64,000 nt of DNA from Microterricola viridarii (GTDB taxonomy: Bacteria > Actinomycetota > Actinomycetes > Actinomycetales > Microbacteriaceae), in the NCBI RefSeq assembly GCF_900104895.1, contig NZ_LT629742.1, forward strand, positions 3,038,001-3,102,000. The letters are read 5' to 3'. The notes beneath the pieces are model-generated. The model was not told the origin of the DNA. It did no database searches and worked only from the letters and a program-made list of their open reading frames with translations. Of this stretch, positions 53,710 to 62,848 are shown one piece after another. The position numbers and the translations under genes were made by a program. Within the stretch, counting starts at the first letter, position 1. Every line of letters begins with the position of its first letter.

Positions 53710-54948
53710 CTACCAGTCGTGGACGGTGCCGTCCGCGAGGCGGTTGTAGGGCAGGTAGGCCTGCTCGTACGGGTACTTCCCCGCCTCGTCGACGTTGAGC
53801 TTGACGCCGATGCCGGGCTCCTCCCCCGGGTGCAGCAGGCCGTTCGACCAGGTGAACGACTGCTCGAACACGCTGTTGGTCCGGGCGCCGTGCTGCATGT
53901 ACTCCTGGATGCCGAAGTTGTGGATGGCCAGCCCGAGGTGCATGGCCGCCGCCATGCCGACCGGCGAGATGTCGGTCGGCCCGTGCATGCCCGACTTGAT
54001 CTGGTACTGCGCCGCATAGTCCAGCACCCGGCGCAGGTGCGTGATGCCGCCCGTGTGTGTGACGGCGCTCCGCACGTAGTCGATCAGCTGTTCCCGGATG
54101 ATCTGCTGGTAGTCCCAGACGGTGTTGAAGATCTCGCCGATCGCCAGCGGCGTCGTCGTGTGCTGGCGCACGAGGCGCAGCGCCTCCTGGTTCTCGGCCG
54201 GCGTGCAGTCCTCCAGCCAGAACAGGTCGTATGGCTCCAGCGACTTGCCGAGCTTGGCCGCCTGGATCGGTGTCATCCGGTGATGGCCGTCGTGCAGCAG
54301 GGGGATGTCCGGGCCGAACTCGTTGCGCACCGCTTCGAAGACGCCGGGCAGGTGCCGGAGGTAGGCGCGGGTGTCCCAGTCCTCCTCGGCCGGGTGCGCG
54401 CCGCGTTGGGCCGGCTCGTGGTCGTAGCGCACACCCTCGTTGCCGGCCAGCCCCTCGTTGGAGGCGATGCCGTAGATGGCCTTGAGGCCGGGCACCCCGG
54501 TCTGGATGCGGATGGCCTGGTAGCCCTGCTCCTGGTGGGCGCGCACGCTGTCGAAGAGCTCGGGCAGGGTCTTGCCGGAGGCGTGGCCATAGGCCAGCAG
54601 CCCGGTGCGGGAGGCGCCGCCGAGCAGCTGGTAGAGCGGCATCCCCGCCGCCTGCGCCTTGATGTCCCAGAGCGCGACGTCGACGGCGGCGATGGCCGCC
54701 ATCGTCACGGGGCCGCGGCGCCAGTAGGCGCTGCGGTAGAGGAACTGCCAGGTGTCCTCGATGCGGTGCGCGTCGCGGCCGATCAGCAGCGGCACGACAT
54801 GCTCGGAGAGGTAGGAGACAACGGCGAGCTCCCGCCCGTTGAGCGTCGCGTCGCCCAGGCCGACGAGCCCGTCGTCGGTGGTGAGCCGCAGGGTGACGAA
54901 GTTGCGGTCGGGGCTGGTCACGATGACCTCGGCTTTGTCGATCTTCAC
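53710..54948 (-). CDS. manD: Enolase-superfamily dehydratase, D-mannonate dehydratase (ManD/RspA) type
   Basis: 412 aa. Converts D-mannonate (or D-gluconate) to 2-keto-3-deoxygluconate. Metal ligands in [11 protein letters not shown] (Asp), [12 protein letters not shown] (Glu) and [14 protein letters not shown] (Glu); [22 protein letters not shown] and the C-terminal [20 protein letters not shown] are ManD signatures. Last gene of the hexonate island. Substrate could be mannonate, gluconate or both; low-activity members exist. Confidence 0.9.
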   Translation of the reverse strand: MKIDKAEVIVTSPDRNFVTLRLTTDDGLVGLGDATLNGRELAVVSYLSEHVVPLLIGRDAHRIEDTWQFLYRSAYWRRGPVTMAAIAAVDVALWDIKAQAAGMPLYQLLGGASRTGLLAYGHASGKTLPELFDSVRAHQEQGYQAIRIQTGVPGLKAIYGIASNEGLAGNEGVRYDHEPAQRGAHPAEEDWDTRAYLRHLPGVFEAVRNEFGPDIPLLHDGHHRMTPIQAAKLGKSLEPYDLFWLEDCTPAENQEALRLVRQHTTTPLAIGEIFNTVWDYQQIIREQLIDYVRSAVTHTGGITHLRRVLDYAAQYQIKSGMHGPTDISPVGMAAAMHLGLAIHNFGIQEYMQHGARTNSVFEQSFTWSNGLLHPGEEPGIGVKLNVDEAGKYPYEQAYLPYNRLADGTVHDW

Positions 54949-55003
54949 AGGGTGTTCCTTTGCTTCGGTTAAGTTCGTGTCATTCGGGCGCGGATGCCGC
55001 GGG

Positions 55004-56149
55004 CTACCACTCGGCGAACGAGCCGTCGGCGTGCCGCCAGAGCGGTGTGCGCCAGGCGTTGCCGACGGCGTCCGCGGCGCGGACGGCCGCCTCGTCGACT
55101 TCGATGCCGAGGCCGGGCCCGGTGAGGCGTTCGATGGAGCCGTCGACGAAGCGCAGCGGCGTCTTGTCGACCACGTAGTCGAGCACCTCGGCGCCCTGGT
55201 TGTAGTGGATGCCGATGCTCTGTTCCTGGATCAGGTAGTTCGGGGTCGCGAAGCCGACCTGCAGGCAGGCGGCCAGCGCGATCGGGCCGAGCGGGCAGTG
55301 CGGCGCCAGCTGCACGTCGTAGGCCTCGGCGAGGGCCGCGATGCGGCGCACCTCCGAGATGCCGCCGGCGTGCGAGAGGTCGGGCTGGGCGACGGCGATG
55401 CCGGACTGGAGCACCGGCAGGAACTCCTGCCGGTTGTACAGCCGCTCCCCCGTCGCCACCGGCACGGACGTGCCCTGCACGAGCTGCCCGATCAGGTGCG
55501 AGTTCTCCGGCACGACCGGCTCCTCGATGAAGAAGGGGCGCAGCGGCTCGAGCAGCGGCGCGATGCGGCGCGCGTTGGCCAGGGTGAAGCGGCCGTGGAA
55601 GTCCACGGCGACGTCGCGGTCGGGCCCGAGCACCTCCCGGGCGGCCTGCACCCGTTCCAGCACCCCGTCGATCTCGGCGACGGTGCCGATCCGGCCCATC
55701 ACTCCGGAGGCGTTCATCTTGACCGCGGTGAGGCCGACGGCCATCTGCGCCGCGATCGCGTCGGCGACCCCGCTCGGGTCATCGCCGCCGACCCAGCCGT
55801 AGACGCGGATCCGGTCGCGCACGGCACCGCCGAGCAGCTCGTGCACCGGCACGCCGAGGGCCTTGCCCTTGATGTCCCAGAGTGCCTGGTCGATGCCGGA
55901 GACGGCACTGGCGAGCACGGCGCCGCCGCGGTAGAAGCCCGCCTTGGTGAGCACCTGCCAGTGGTCCTCGATGCGCGAGGCATCCTTGCCGATGAGGTAT
56001 TCGGCGTGTTGCTCGACGGCGGCCCGGACGATGCCGGAGTTGCCCTCCAGGCTCGCCTCGCCCCAGCCGACAATGCCCTCATCCGTCTCGATGCGCACGA
56101 AGAGCCAGCGCGGCGCGACCGCGAAGGTCTCGACTCTAGAGATCAGCAC
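55004..56149 (-). CDS. dgoD: Enolase-superfamily dehydratase, D-galactonate dehydratase (DgoD) type
   Basis: 381 aa. Mandelate racemase-like barrel. Metal/catalytic residues: [14 protein letters not shown] (Asp and His), [10 protein letters not shown] (Glu), [13 protein letters not shown] (Glu) and [15 protein letters not shown] (His), the DgoD pattern. Product would be 2-keto-3-deoxy-D-galactonate. GTG start at 56149 overlaps the gluconokinase stop by 14 nt. DgoK/DgoA-type enzymes for the next steps are not in the window. Confidence 0.9.
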   Translation of the reverse strand: MLISRVETFAVAPRWLFVRIETDEGIVGWGEASLEGNSGIVRAAVEQHAEYLIGKDASRIEDHWQVLTKAGFYRGGAVLASAVSGIDQALWDIKGKALGVPVHELLGGAVRDRIRVYGWVGGDDPSGVADAIAAQMAVGLTAVKMNASGVMGRIGTVAEIDGVLERVQAAREVLGPDRDVAVDFHGRFTLANARRIAPLLEPLRPFFIEEPVVPENSHLIGQLVQGTSVPVATGERLYNRQEFLPVLQSGIAVAQPDLSHAGGISEVRRIAALAEAYDVQLAPHCPLGPIALAACLQVGFATPNYLIQEQSIGIHYNQGAEVLDYVVDKTPLRFVDGSIERLTGPGLGIEVDEAAVRAADAVGNAWRTPLWRHADGSFAEW

Positions 56150-56717
56150 CGGTGCGCTCCGTCCTTGTTCCTGTTGCCAGGGTTCCTGTTGCCAGGGTTC
56201 CTATTGCCGCGGTGGCCGCGCCGAGTGCGGCGACGACCGCCTCGACGAGCTCCTGCGGTGTGCGGGCGATGTCGATGGTGACCCCGCGCTCGCCGGCCGC
56301 GAGCGGCTCGAGCGTGTCGAACTGCGACTGCAGCAGCGCGGCCGGCATGTACTGGTGTGAGCGCTGGCCGATCCGTTCGGCGACCAGCTGCATCGACCCG
56401 GCCGGGTGGACGACGAAGAGGCCGGGCACGCTCTCCCGGAGGAGGTCGCGGTAGCGCTGCTTCAGCGCGGAGCAGGCGACGACGATCCCGTCGTCGGCCC
56501 CGGCGCTGAGCGTGCTGCCGACGGTGCGGAGCCAGGGCTCGCGTTGCGCGTCGGTGAGCGCGCGGCCCGCCGCCATCGCCGCCACGTTCTCCGGCGTGTG
56601 CAGGTCGTCGCCGTCGACGAATCGGTAGCCGAGTCGCTCGGCCAGGAGCTGTCCCAGCGTGGATTTGCCCGCGCCTTGGACGCCCATCACGACGATGGGC
56701 GTGGTGTTCTCGCCCAC
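56136..56717 (-). CDS. gntK: Gluconokinase
   Basis: 193 aa. P-loop IVVMGVQGAGKSTLGQLLA at 8-26, GYRFVDGDDLHTPENVAAM, PWLRTVGS, and VVACSALKQRYRDLLRE, the standard GntK features; makes 6-phosphogluconate. The tail has a repeated GTLATGTLATGT segment. GTG start at 56717, 2 nt after the permease stop. Encoded inside the sugar transporter/dehydratase operon. Confidence 0.92.
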   Translation of the reverse strand: MGENTTPIVVMGVQGAGKSTLGQLLAERLGYRFVDGDDLHTPENVAAMAAGRALTDAQREPWLRTVGSTLSAGADDGIVVACSALKQRYRDLLRESVPGLFVVHPAGSMQLVAERIGQRSHQYMPAALLQSQFDTLEPLAAGERGVTIDIARTPQELVEAVVAALGAATAAIGTLATGTLATGTRTERTGADL

Positions 56718-56719
56718 GA

Positions 56720-57604
56720 TTACCCCTTCGTCGCCCCGGCGGTGAGGCCGGAGACGATGTATTTCTGTGTGAAGAGTGCGATGACCATGATCGGCAGCGT
56801 GATCACCACGGCGGCCGCCATCAGTCCGCCCCAGTCGATGCTGGCGTAGGCGACGAAGTCGAAGATGGCCACCGGGAGCGTCTTCGTCTTGGAACCGGAG
56901 AGCACCAGGGCGAACATGAAGTTGTTCCAGGAGAAGATGAACGAGAGGATGCCGGCCGTGGCGATGCCGGGCACAGAGAGCGGCAGTGCGATCCGGAGGA
57001 ACGCGCCGATCGGGGTGAGCCCGTCGACCAGTGCCTGCTCCTCCAGCTCGAGCGGCAGCGAGTCGAAGAACGACATCATGATGTAGACCACCAGCGGCAG
57101 GGCGACGAACATGTGCGAGAGGATCAGCACCTCGTAGCCGCCGACCATGCGCAGGTTGGAGAAGATGAAGTACCACGGCACGAGCAGGCTGACGCCCGGG
57201 ATGATGCGGGCCAGCAGCACGAGCGCCGCCGACTTGTTCATCACGAAGCGGCTCATCGAGTACGCGGCCGGCACACCCAGCAGCAGCGAGAGCCCGGTCG
57301 AGGCGAAGCCGACCCAGAAGCTGTTGAAGATGTACTCCAGGTAGTTGGCCTGGCCGAAGACCGTGCCGTAGTTCTGCAGCGTCGGCTCGAAGATGAATGA
57401 CTTCGACGAGTCGTAGATGTCGACGTTCGTCTTGAGCGAGGCGAGCACCATCCAGGCGATCGGCGCGACGAAGGTCAGCACGATCAGGACGAGCATGACG
57501 GCGCGGAAGACGTCGTAGGGGCGCTTCGCGCGCTTGCGGGTGACCAGCTCGACGGGCGTTTCCCGCTCGGCGGCGCTGGCGGTCTGGGTCGTGGTCATGG
57601 TCAT
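56720..57604 (-). CDS. Sugar ABC permease (MalG type)
   Basis: 294 aa, six helices. CUT1 EAA loop ELEEQALVDGLTPIGAFLRIALPLSVPGI; N-terminal RPYDVFRAVMLVLIVLTFVAPIAWMVLAS. ATGA overlap with the MalF-type partner fixes the start at 57604. Ends 2 nt before the gluconokinase start. Confidence 0.92.
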   Translation of the reverse strand: MTMTTTQTASAAERETPVELVTRKRAKRPYDVFRAVMLVLIVLTFVAPIAWMVLASLKTNVDIYDSSKSFIFEPTLQNYGTVFGQANYLEYIFNSFWVGFASTGLSLLLGVPAAYSMSRFVMNKSAALVLLARIIPGVSLLVPWYFIFSNLRMVGGYEVLILSHMFVALPLVVYIMMSFFDSLPLELEEQALVDGLTPIGAFLRIALPLSVPGIATAGILSFIFSWNNFMFALVLSGSKTKTLPVAIFDFVAYASIDWGGLMAAAVVITLPIMVIALFTQKYIVSGLTAGATKG

Positions 57605-58524
57605 GACTTGTCCTTCTTGCGGCTGGCGGTGAGGATCCAGATGCAGGCGATGATCATCGCGAAGAAGATGATCAGCACGGTCGACGAGAGGCCGTACTTG
57701 TTGTAGTCGAAGCTCAGTCCGTAGGCGTAGATGTTCAGCGTCTCGACCTCGTGGAAGGACCCGCCTCCCTTGCCCTTGGTGGCATAGAGGATGTCGAAGG
57801 TCTTCAGCGCGTCGATTCCGCGGAGCAGGATCGCGGTGATCACCGTGGCCCGCATCAGCGGCAGGGTGACGTACCAGAAGCGCTGCCAGGCGGTCGCGCC
57901 GTCGACGCGGGCCGCCTCGTCCGGCTCGTCGGAGAGCGACGTGAGGCCGGCCAGCAGAATCAGGACGACCATGGGGGTCCACTGCCAGATGTCCACGAAC
58001 ATGAGGGTGGTCAGCGCGGTCGCCTCGCTGGAGAGCCAGGGTTGTGCCGGGATGCCGAACCAGGCGAGCGCCTGGTTCGCGAAGCCGATGTTCGGCTCCA
58101 GGATGAGCCGCCACATCATGCCCACCGCGACGGGGGTGGCCACGAGGGGCAGCAGGATCGCGATGCGCACCCAGCGCTCGCCCCGGAAGGCGCGGCGCAG
58201 CAGCAGTGCGATGGCCATGCCGAGCGCCAGCTCGAAGAAGAGCGCTCCGGCGGTGAAGTAGACGGTGCGGCCGACGGCCGGCCAGAACCGGGTGAAGTCG
58301 CCCAGAACCGTGAAGTAGTTCTCCAGGCCGATGAAGTTGGACTCGGCGCGGACGGAGCCGCGGGCATCCGTCATGCTCAGGTACAGGGTCCACACCACCG
58401 GGAAGGCGATGAGGAGTGCGGTGAAGACCATCGCCGGTGCGGCGAAGACCCACTTGCGGTTCGTGTTGGCCCAGCGGGAGAACTGCTCCCCCTGGCCGAT
58501 TTTCTTCTCGAGTACGGCGCTCAT
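57601..58524 (-). CDS. Sugar ABC permease (MalF type)
   Basis: 307 aa, six helices. WVFAAPAMVFTALLIAFPVVWTLYLSMTD at the start; EAA loop DEPDEAARVDGATAWQRFWYVTLPLM. Partner of the MalG-type permease. No ATPase gene is present in this operon; a shared MsiK-like ATPase encoded elsewhere would be needed, as is common in actinobacteria. Confidence 0.92.
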   Translation of the reverse strand: MSAVLEKKIGQGEQFSRWANTNRKWVFAAPAMVFTALLIAFPVVWTLYLSMTDARGSVRAESNFIGLENYFTVLGDFTRFWPAVGRTVYFTAGALFFELALGMAIALLLRRAFRGERWVRIAILLPLVATPVAVGMMWRLILEPNIGFANQALAWFGIPAQPWLSSEATALTTLMFVDIWQWTPMVVLILLAGLTSLSDEPDEAARVDGATAWQRFWYVTLPLMRATVITAILLRGIDALKTFDILYATKGKGGGSFHEVETLNIYAYGLSFDYNKYGLSSTVLIIFFAMIIACIWILTASRKKDKS

Positions 58525-58546
58525 GTGAATTCTCCTGTGGAGGGGT

Positions 58547-58577
58547 GCGGCCGGCCCCGCAGGGCGGGGCCGGCCGC
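58547..58577. terminator. Strong hairpin between sugar-binding-protein and permease genes
   Basis: Perfect 14-bp stem GCGGCCGGCCCCGC / GCGGGGCCGGCCGC with AGG loop, 12 nt after the binding-protein stop. Same placement as the hairpin at 17439-17475. Confidence 0.7.
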
Positions 58578-58589
58578 GTTCTCGAGTGG

Positions 58590-59888
58590 TTACTTCTCGT
58601 CGTCCAGGAACGCCTGGAACTCGGCCTGCGCCTCGGTGATGGCGGCCGCGACGTCACCGCCGGTGATGGAGACCACGATCGGCTTGCCGACGATCTCGCG
58701 GGCCTGCGGCACGCTGATCACGATCGGGCGGTCGTAGCCGACGCCGACCTTGCCGCTGCCCTTGATCGCCTCGGCGAGGTCGGCGGGGAAGGATTCGATG
58801 CCGGCCGGGTTGTCCCAGACCGAGGTGCGCGGGCCGGGGACGCCGGCCTGCTGGATCTGCAGCGTCATGTCGGCGCTGGTGAAGTACTCGATGAACTTCC
58901 ACGCGCTGTCGTAGTTCGGCGAGTCGGCGTTGACGCCGAGCGCCCACGCGGCCACGTTGTACGGGCGCGATCCGTCCGGGCCGGCCGGGAACTGGGCGAA
59001 GCCGACGGTGTCGGAGATGGTCGAGTTCGCCGGGTCGGTCGCGTTCTTGTAGAGGCTGTCCGCCTCCGTGTAGAACGCGGCGTTGCCCTGGGTGAAGATG
59101 GCCATGGCCTCGGGCCAGCTCATGTCGGTCGAGACGTTCTCCGGGCCGTACTCGCGGATCAGCGTGCCGTAGATCTCGTACGCCTCGGCCGCCTCGGCGG
59201 TGTCGATGGTGGCGTTGCCGTCCTTGTCGAACCAGTCGCCGCCGCTGCTGTAGAGGAAGCTGCTGAACTGGGTGACGGCGGCGGAGACCGCGGTGCGGGC
59301 CACGAATCCGGCCACACCCGGGTTGCTCTCGCTGATCGTCTTGGCTGCCGCCTGCAGCTCGTCGAGGGTCTGCGGAACCTCAAGCCCTGCGGCCTCGAGC
59401 AGGTCGGTGCGGTAGTAGAGCACCTCGCGCTCGGTGATGATCGGCACGCCGACGACCTGGCCGTCGATGGTGGTGAGCGAGACCGGGCCCTCCTGGAAGT
59501 CGTTCCAGTCCCACTCCGCGTTCTCGTCCACCGAGCCGGAGAGGTCGGCGACCCACCCGTTCTGGGCGAAGAGCTTGGCCTCCTGCAGCGGCCGGAACAT
59601 CATGACGTCGATCTCGTCGGTGCCGGCGTTGAGCTTGACGTTGTACTGGTCGGAGAGCTGGTCCTCGCCCAGCTGGGTGAGGTTGACCTTGATGCCGGTC
59701 TCCTCCTCGAAAGCCGGGAGCGACTTCTTGACGATGTCCGTCCAGACGTGGTTCGCGAGGGTGACGTTGAGGGTTGCGGACTCGGAGCCCGCCTCCGGTG
59801 CTGAGGAACTGCACGAGGCGAGGGCTGCCACGGCCATAACGGCGGCTGTGGCGACTCCGGCGGCTCGCAGGATGCTGTGTCGCTGCAT
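58590..59888 (-). CDS. Sugar ABC solute-binding lipoprotein (family 1)
   Basis: 432 aa. Signal peptide (QRHSILRAAGVATAAVMAVA) with lipobox LASCSSS. Mature protein: LNVTLANHVWTDIVKKSLPAFEEETGIKVN, YNVKLNAGTDEIDVMMFRPLQEA, and EAMAIFTQGNAAFYTEADS, typical of CUT1 oligosaccharide/hexuronate binding proteins. Start ATG at 59888. Divergent from the FadR-type regulator. The ligand is presumably a hexonate or glycoside feeding ManD/DgoD/GntK. Confidence 0.92.
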   Translation of the reverse strand: MQRHSILRAAGVATAAVMAVAALASCSSSAPEAGSESATLNVTLANHVWTDIVKKSLPAFEEETGIKVNLTQLGEDQLSDQYNVKLNAGTDEIDVMMFRPLQEAKLFAQNGWVADLSGSVDENAEWDWNDFQEGPVSLTTIDGQVVGVPIITEREVLYYRTDLLEAAGLEVPQTLDELQAAAKTISESNPGVAGFVARTAVSAAVTQFSSFLYSSGGDWFDKDGNATIDTAEAAEAYEIYGTLIREYGPENVSTDMSWPEAMAIFTQGNAAFYTEADSLYKNATDPANSTISDTVGFAQFPAGPDGSRPYNVAAWALGVNADSPNYDSAWKFIEYFTSADMTLQIQQAGVPGPRTSVWDNPAGIESFPADLAEAIKGSGKVGVGYDRPIVISVPQAREIVGKPIVVSITGGDVAAAITEAQAEFQAFLDDEK

Positions 59889-59933
59889 TGTGTGTCTCCA
59901 ATTCCGAGCCAACGCCACTTTGCGCTGACCCCA

Positions 59934-59993
59934 CAGACGCGTCTTTACGTCTGCCTAATCACCGACCCTAGTCAGAATGATCTGATTTATACA
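59934..59993. promoter_or_regulatory. Divergent control region with two dyads
   Basis: Dyad 1: CAGACG (59934-59939) and CGTCTG (59948-59953), overlapping the palindrome AGACGCGTCT (59936-59945). Dyad 2: TCAGA-ATGA-TCTGA (59972-59985), just before TATACA (59988-59993), a candidate -10 for the regulator gene at 60025. Dyad 2 would suit binding by the FadR-type repressor. Confidence 0.5.
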
Positions 59994-60024
59994 AGAGTCC
60001 CCTCGAGATGGATATGATTTGCTC

Positions 60025-60843
60025 GTGGTCACCAATGTCGAACTCTCCGCCTCGCCGCCGTTGCACGGCTCGGTCGCCGCGCGCACGAGCGATGGCGAGG
60101 GTTTGCACTCCCAGGTTCTCGATGAAATCGGCCAGGCCATCTGCGAGGGCCGGATGCCGGCAGGCATGACAATCAGGAGCGAAGAGCTCGAGAATCGCTA
60201 CCAGGTGTCCCGCTCGGTGATCCGCGAGAGCCTGCGCGCCCTCGAGGCCATGGGGATGATCGCGTCCAAGCGCCGCGTCGGCATCCGGATCCTGCCGATC
60301 AGCGAGTGGAACGTCTACGACCTCAGCGTGATCCGCTGGCGCCTGGCCGGACACGGCCGCATCGCGCAACTGCGCTCGCTCACCCAATTGCGCTCGGCCA
60401 TCGAGCCGGAGGCGGCCAAGCTCGCCGCCAGCCGCGGCGCGCTGGGCGAGGCCAGCGACCTGATGGGGCTGGCCGGCCGGCTCTGGGCGGCGGGCCGGAG
60501 CGGCAACGAGCGCGAGTTCCTCACCCTCGACGTCGAGTTCCACTCGCTGATTCTGCACATGAGCGGCAATGAGATGTTCGCCAGGTTGAGCAACCTCGTC
60601 TCCGAGGTGCTCATCGGCCGCACCCACTACGGGCTCATGCCGAAGTACCCGCACGACGAGGCGCTGCAGCTGCACGTGAATGTTGCCAACGCGATTCAGA
60701 GCGGCAACACCGAGATGGCCGGGCAGTCGATGCTGCGCATCATGTCGCGCACCATCGACGAGATGGGCGAACTCTGGGACATGGACCTGATTGCGGACAG
60801 CGCGGTCGAGCCGCACGAAGGCACGGCGATGCACGAGCACTGA
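60025..60843 (+). CDS. FadR/GntR family regulator (FCD domain)
   Basis: 272 aa. Winged helix LHSQVLDEIGQAICEGRMPAG and RYQVSRSVIRESLRALEAMGMI; C-terminal FCD domain with Asp/His ligands in FLTLDVEFHSLILHMSGN and later histidines (DEALQLHVNVANAI). FCD regulators usually sense sugar acids, fitting a repressor of the divergent hexonate operon. GTG at 60025 chosen; a TTG two codons earlier is possible. Confidence 0.9.
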   Translation: MVTNVELSASPPLHGSVAARTSDGEGLHSQVLDEIGQAICEGRMPAGMTIRSEELENRYQVSRSVIRESLRALEAMGMIASKRRVGIRILPISEWNVYDLSVIRWRLAGHGRIAQLRSLTQLRSAIEPEAAKLAASRGALGEASDLMGLAGRLWAAGRSGNEREFLTLDVEFHSLILHMSGNEMFARLSNLVSEVLIGRTHYGLMPKYPHDEALQLHVNVANAIQSGNTEMAGQSMLRIMSRTIDEMGELWDMDLIADSAVEPHEGTAMHEH

Positions 60844-60914
60844 CGCCCGCGTCCCCCGGCGGATGACGGACGTGCCGCCGCCATCCGCTCTCATCGCCCG
60901 CACCGATTCTGCGC

Positions 60915-61955
60915 CTACACGGCCGAGTCGGCGCCGAGGATCACGGTCTTGATGCCCTCGCCAGCCTGCGCCGCATCGAATGCCAGCTGCCAGTCCGTGA
61001 TCTCCACCCTGCGCGTGACGAGCGGCGCCAACCGCACGGCGCCCTGCGCGAGCAGCGCCATCGCCCGCCGCCAGGACTGGGCGGTGGAGGCGAAGCCGCT
61101 GCTGACGGTGAGCTCCTTGTAGAGCACGAGGTCGATCGGCAGCGTGACGTCGCGGCCGAAGATGCCTACCTGCACGTAGCGGGCACCGCGCTTGGCCGCG
61201 CGCAGCGCGGCGGCCGCACCCGGTGCGCTGCCCGAACACTCAATCACCACGTCGAAGCTGTCGGCCGGCGGCGTCTCCGCGGTTGTCGTGATGCCGAGCT
61301 CGGCCGCGATGGCGAGGCGCTCGCTGTCGCGCGCGAGGCCGGCGAGCGTGACACGGCCGCCCATCGCCTGCGCCACCTGGGCGGCGATCTGCCCCATCGC
61401 TCCCGGGCCGGTCACGAGCACGCTGTCGCCGGCGTCGATCACGGGCGGGTCGAGCAGGCACTGGGCCACGCAGGCGAGGGGCTCGGAGAGCACGCCGTCG
61501 AGCGGGCCAAGCGTGGCCGGCAGGCGGTGCAGATTCAGCACCGGCATCCGCACGAATGCGGCAAAGCCGCCGTCCTCGAAGGACCCGAGCGAGCGCCGAG
61601 TCGGGCACAGGTTGCGCCGGCCGGCCCGACACCACTCACACACCTCGCAGGTGGAGTAGTACGTTTCGCAGGCGACGCGCGCACCGATCCAGGCCACGTC
61701 CTCCGGATCGCCGACCTCGACCACCTCGCCGAGGATCTCGTGGCCCATGGCGACGGGCGCCTCGTAGCCGTACTCGTCGTGGGCGATGTGCACGTCGGTT
61801 CCGCAGATCCCCGTTGCGATCACCCGCACGACCGCAGTGCCCGGCAGCGCTCGCGGCCGGGCGATGGCCTGCAGCACCACATTGTCGGCACCGGGGCCGG
61901 TCTTGACGACGGCGAGCATCTCGTGCTCGGTGAGTGCGGGCGGTGTGCTGGGCAA
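60915..61955 (-). CDS. Zinc-dependent alcohol/sugar-acid dehydrogenase (MDR family)
   Basis: 346 aa. Catalytic zinc: GICGTDVHIAHDE and GHEILGEVVEVG; structural-zinc cysteines in YYSTCEVCEWCRAGRRNLC; Rossmann VLVTGPGAMGQIAAQVAQAMGG. Resembles the polyol/idonate/threonine dehydrogenase branch. TTG start at 61955 is supported by GAGGAG upstream; an internal ATG at 61919 is possible. Lies between the hexonate regulator and the GntR/UTRA regulator; which of them controls it is open. Confidence 0.88.
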   Translation of the reverse strand: MPSTPPALTEHEMLAVVKTGPGADNVVLQAIARPRALPGTAVVRVIATGICGTDVHIAHDEYGYEAPVAMGHEILGEVVEVGDPEDVAWIGARVACETYYSTCEVCEWCRAGRRNLCPTRRSLGSFEDGGFAAFVRMPVLNLHRLPATLGPLDGVLSEPLACVAQCLLDPPVIDAGDSVLVTGPGAMGQIAAQVAQAMGGRVTLAGLARDSERLAIAAELGITTTAETPPADSFDVVIECSGSAPGAAAALRAAKRGARYVQVGIFGRDVTLPIDLVLYKELTVSSGFASTAQSWRRAMALLAQGAVRLAPLVTRRVEITDWQLAFDAAQAGEGIKTVILGADSAV

Positions 61956-62098
61956 AAGACTCTCCTCGTGGCGGACAGCGCGGCCCCACGTCGGGCCTCG
62001 GCGCTCCTCCTCTCCGACACTAGCAGGGCATATGTTGTATTGTCAGAACAAAGTCACGGTCGTTTGCCCCTCGTCGGGCAGCAGAAGGCGAGCTCAGC

Positions 62099-62848
62099 AT
62101 GGCCATCGCAACGCGAGATCTGTTCCTCGACCTGGACCGCTCCAGCCCCGTCCCGCTCTACTTCCAGTTGGCCGAGCGCCTCCGCGCCGCCATCGAGGGC
62201 GGCGTGCTCGAACCCGGCGCCCGCATCGAGAACGAGGTGGCGCTCGCGGCCCAGATCGGGATGTCGCGCCCCACCGTGCGCCGCGCGATCCAGGAGCTCG
62301 TCGACCAGGGCCTCCTCGTGCGCCGGCGCGGGGTCGGCACCCAGGTGGTGCGCGGGCGGTTCGCCCGCGAGGTCCAGCTGTCCAGCCTGCACGACGACCT
62401 GGTGCGGGGCAATCGAGAGCCGAGCACGCGTGTTCTGGAGTACCGAGTCGTCGCCGCCGACGCCGAGCTCGCCGCACAGCTCGGCGTCGAACCGGGCACC
62501 GAGCTGCTTTCCCTCGAACGGCTGCGCTCCGCCGACGGCGTGCCGATCGGCCACCTGCGCAACCACCTGGCCCCCGAGTATTCGGACATCCCGCGCGAAG
62601 CCCTCGAGCGTTTCGGCCTCTACCAACTGCTCCGTGGGCGCGGTGCCAGCATGCGTGTCGCCAAGCAGAGCATCGGTGCGCGGGCCGCGAGCGCCCGCGA
62701 GGCCGAGCTGCTCGAGACCGAGGTGGGGGCCCCACTGCTCACCATGTCCCGGTCGCTCTACGACGACACAGGGCGGGCGGTCGAGTACGGCTCGCACTGC
62801 TACCGCCCGGACCTGTACTCCTTCGAGGTCACGCTGGTCGAGAAGTAG
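62099..62848 (+). CDS. GntR/HutC family regulator (UTRA domain)
   Basis: 249 aa. Winged helix VPLYFQLAERLRAAIEGGVLEPGARIENEVALAAQIGMSRPTVRRAIQELVDQGLLVRRRGVGTQV; C-terminal UTRA domain with ERLRSADGVPIGHLRNHLAPE and YDDTGRAVEYGSHCYRPDLYSFEV. Probably controls the inositol-type operon next to it. Convergent with the aldolase gene, overlapping it by 20 nt. ATG start at 62099. Confidence 0.92.
   Translation: MAIATRDLFLDLDRSSPVPLYFQLAERLRAAIEGGVLEPGARIENEVALAAQIGMSRPTVRRAIQELVDQGLLVRRRGVGTQVVRGRFAREVQLSSLHDDLVRGNREPSTRVLEYRVVAADAELAAQLGVEPGTELLSLERLRSADGVPIGHLRNHLAPEYSDIPREALERFGLYQLLRGRGASMRVAKQSIGARAASAREAELLETEVGAPLLTMSRSLYDDTGRAVEYGSHCYRPDLYSFEVTLVEK

Noticed and set aside
62030-62070. TTGT...ACAA dyad before the GntR/UTRA gene as its operator
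   Set aside because: Arms of only 4 bp with an asymmetric centre; not strong enough to list as a site.
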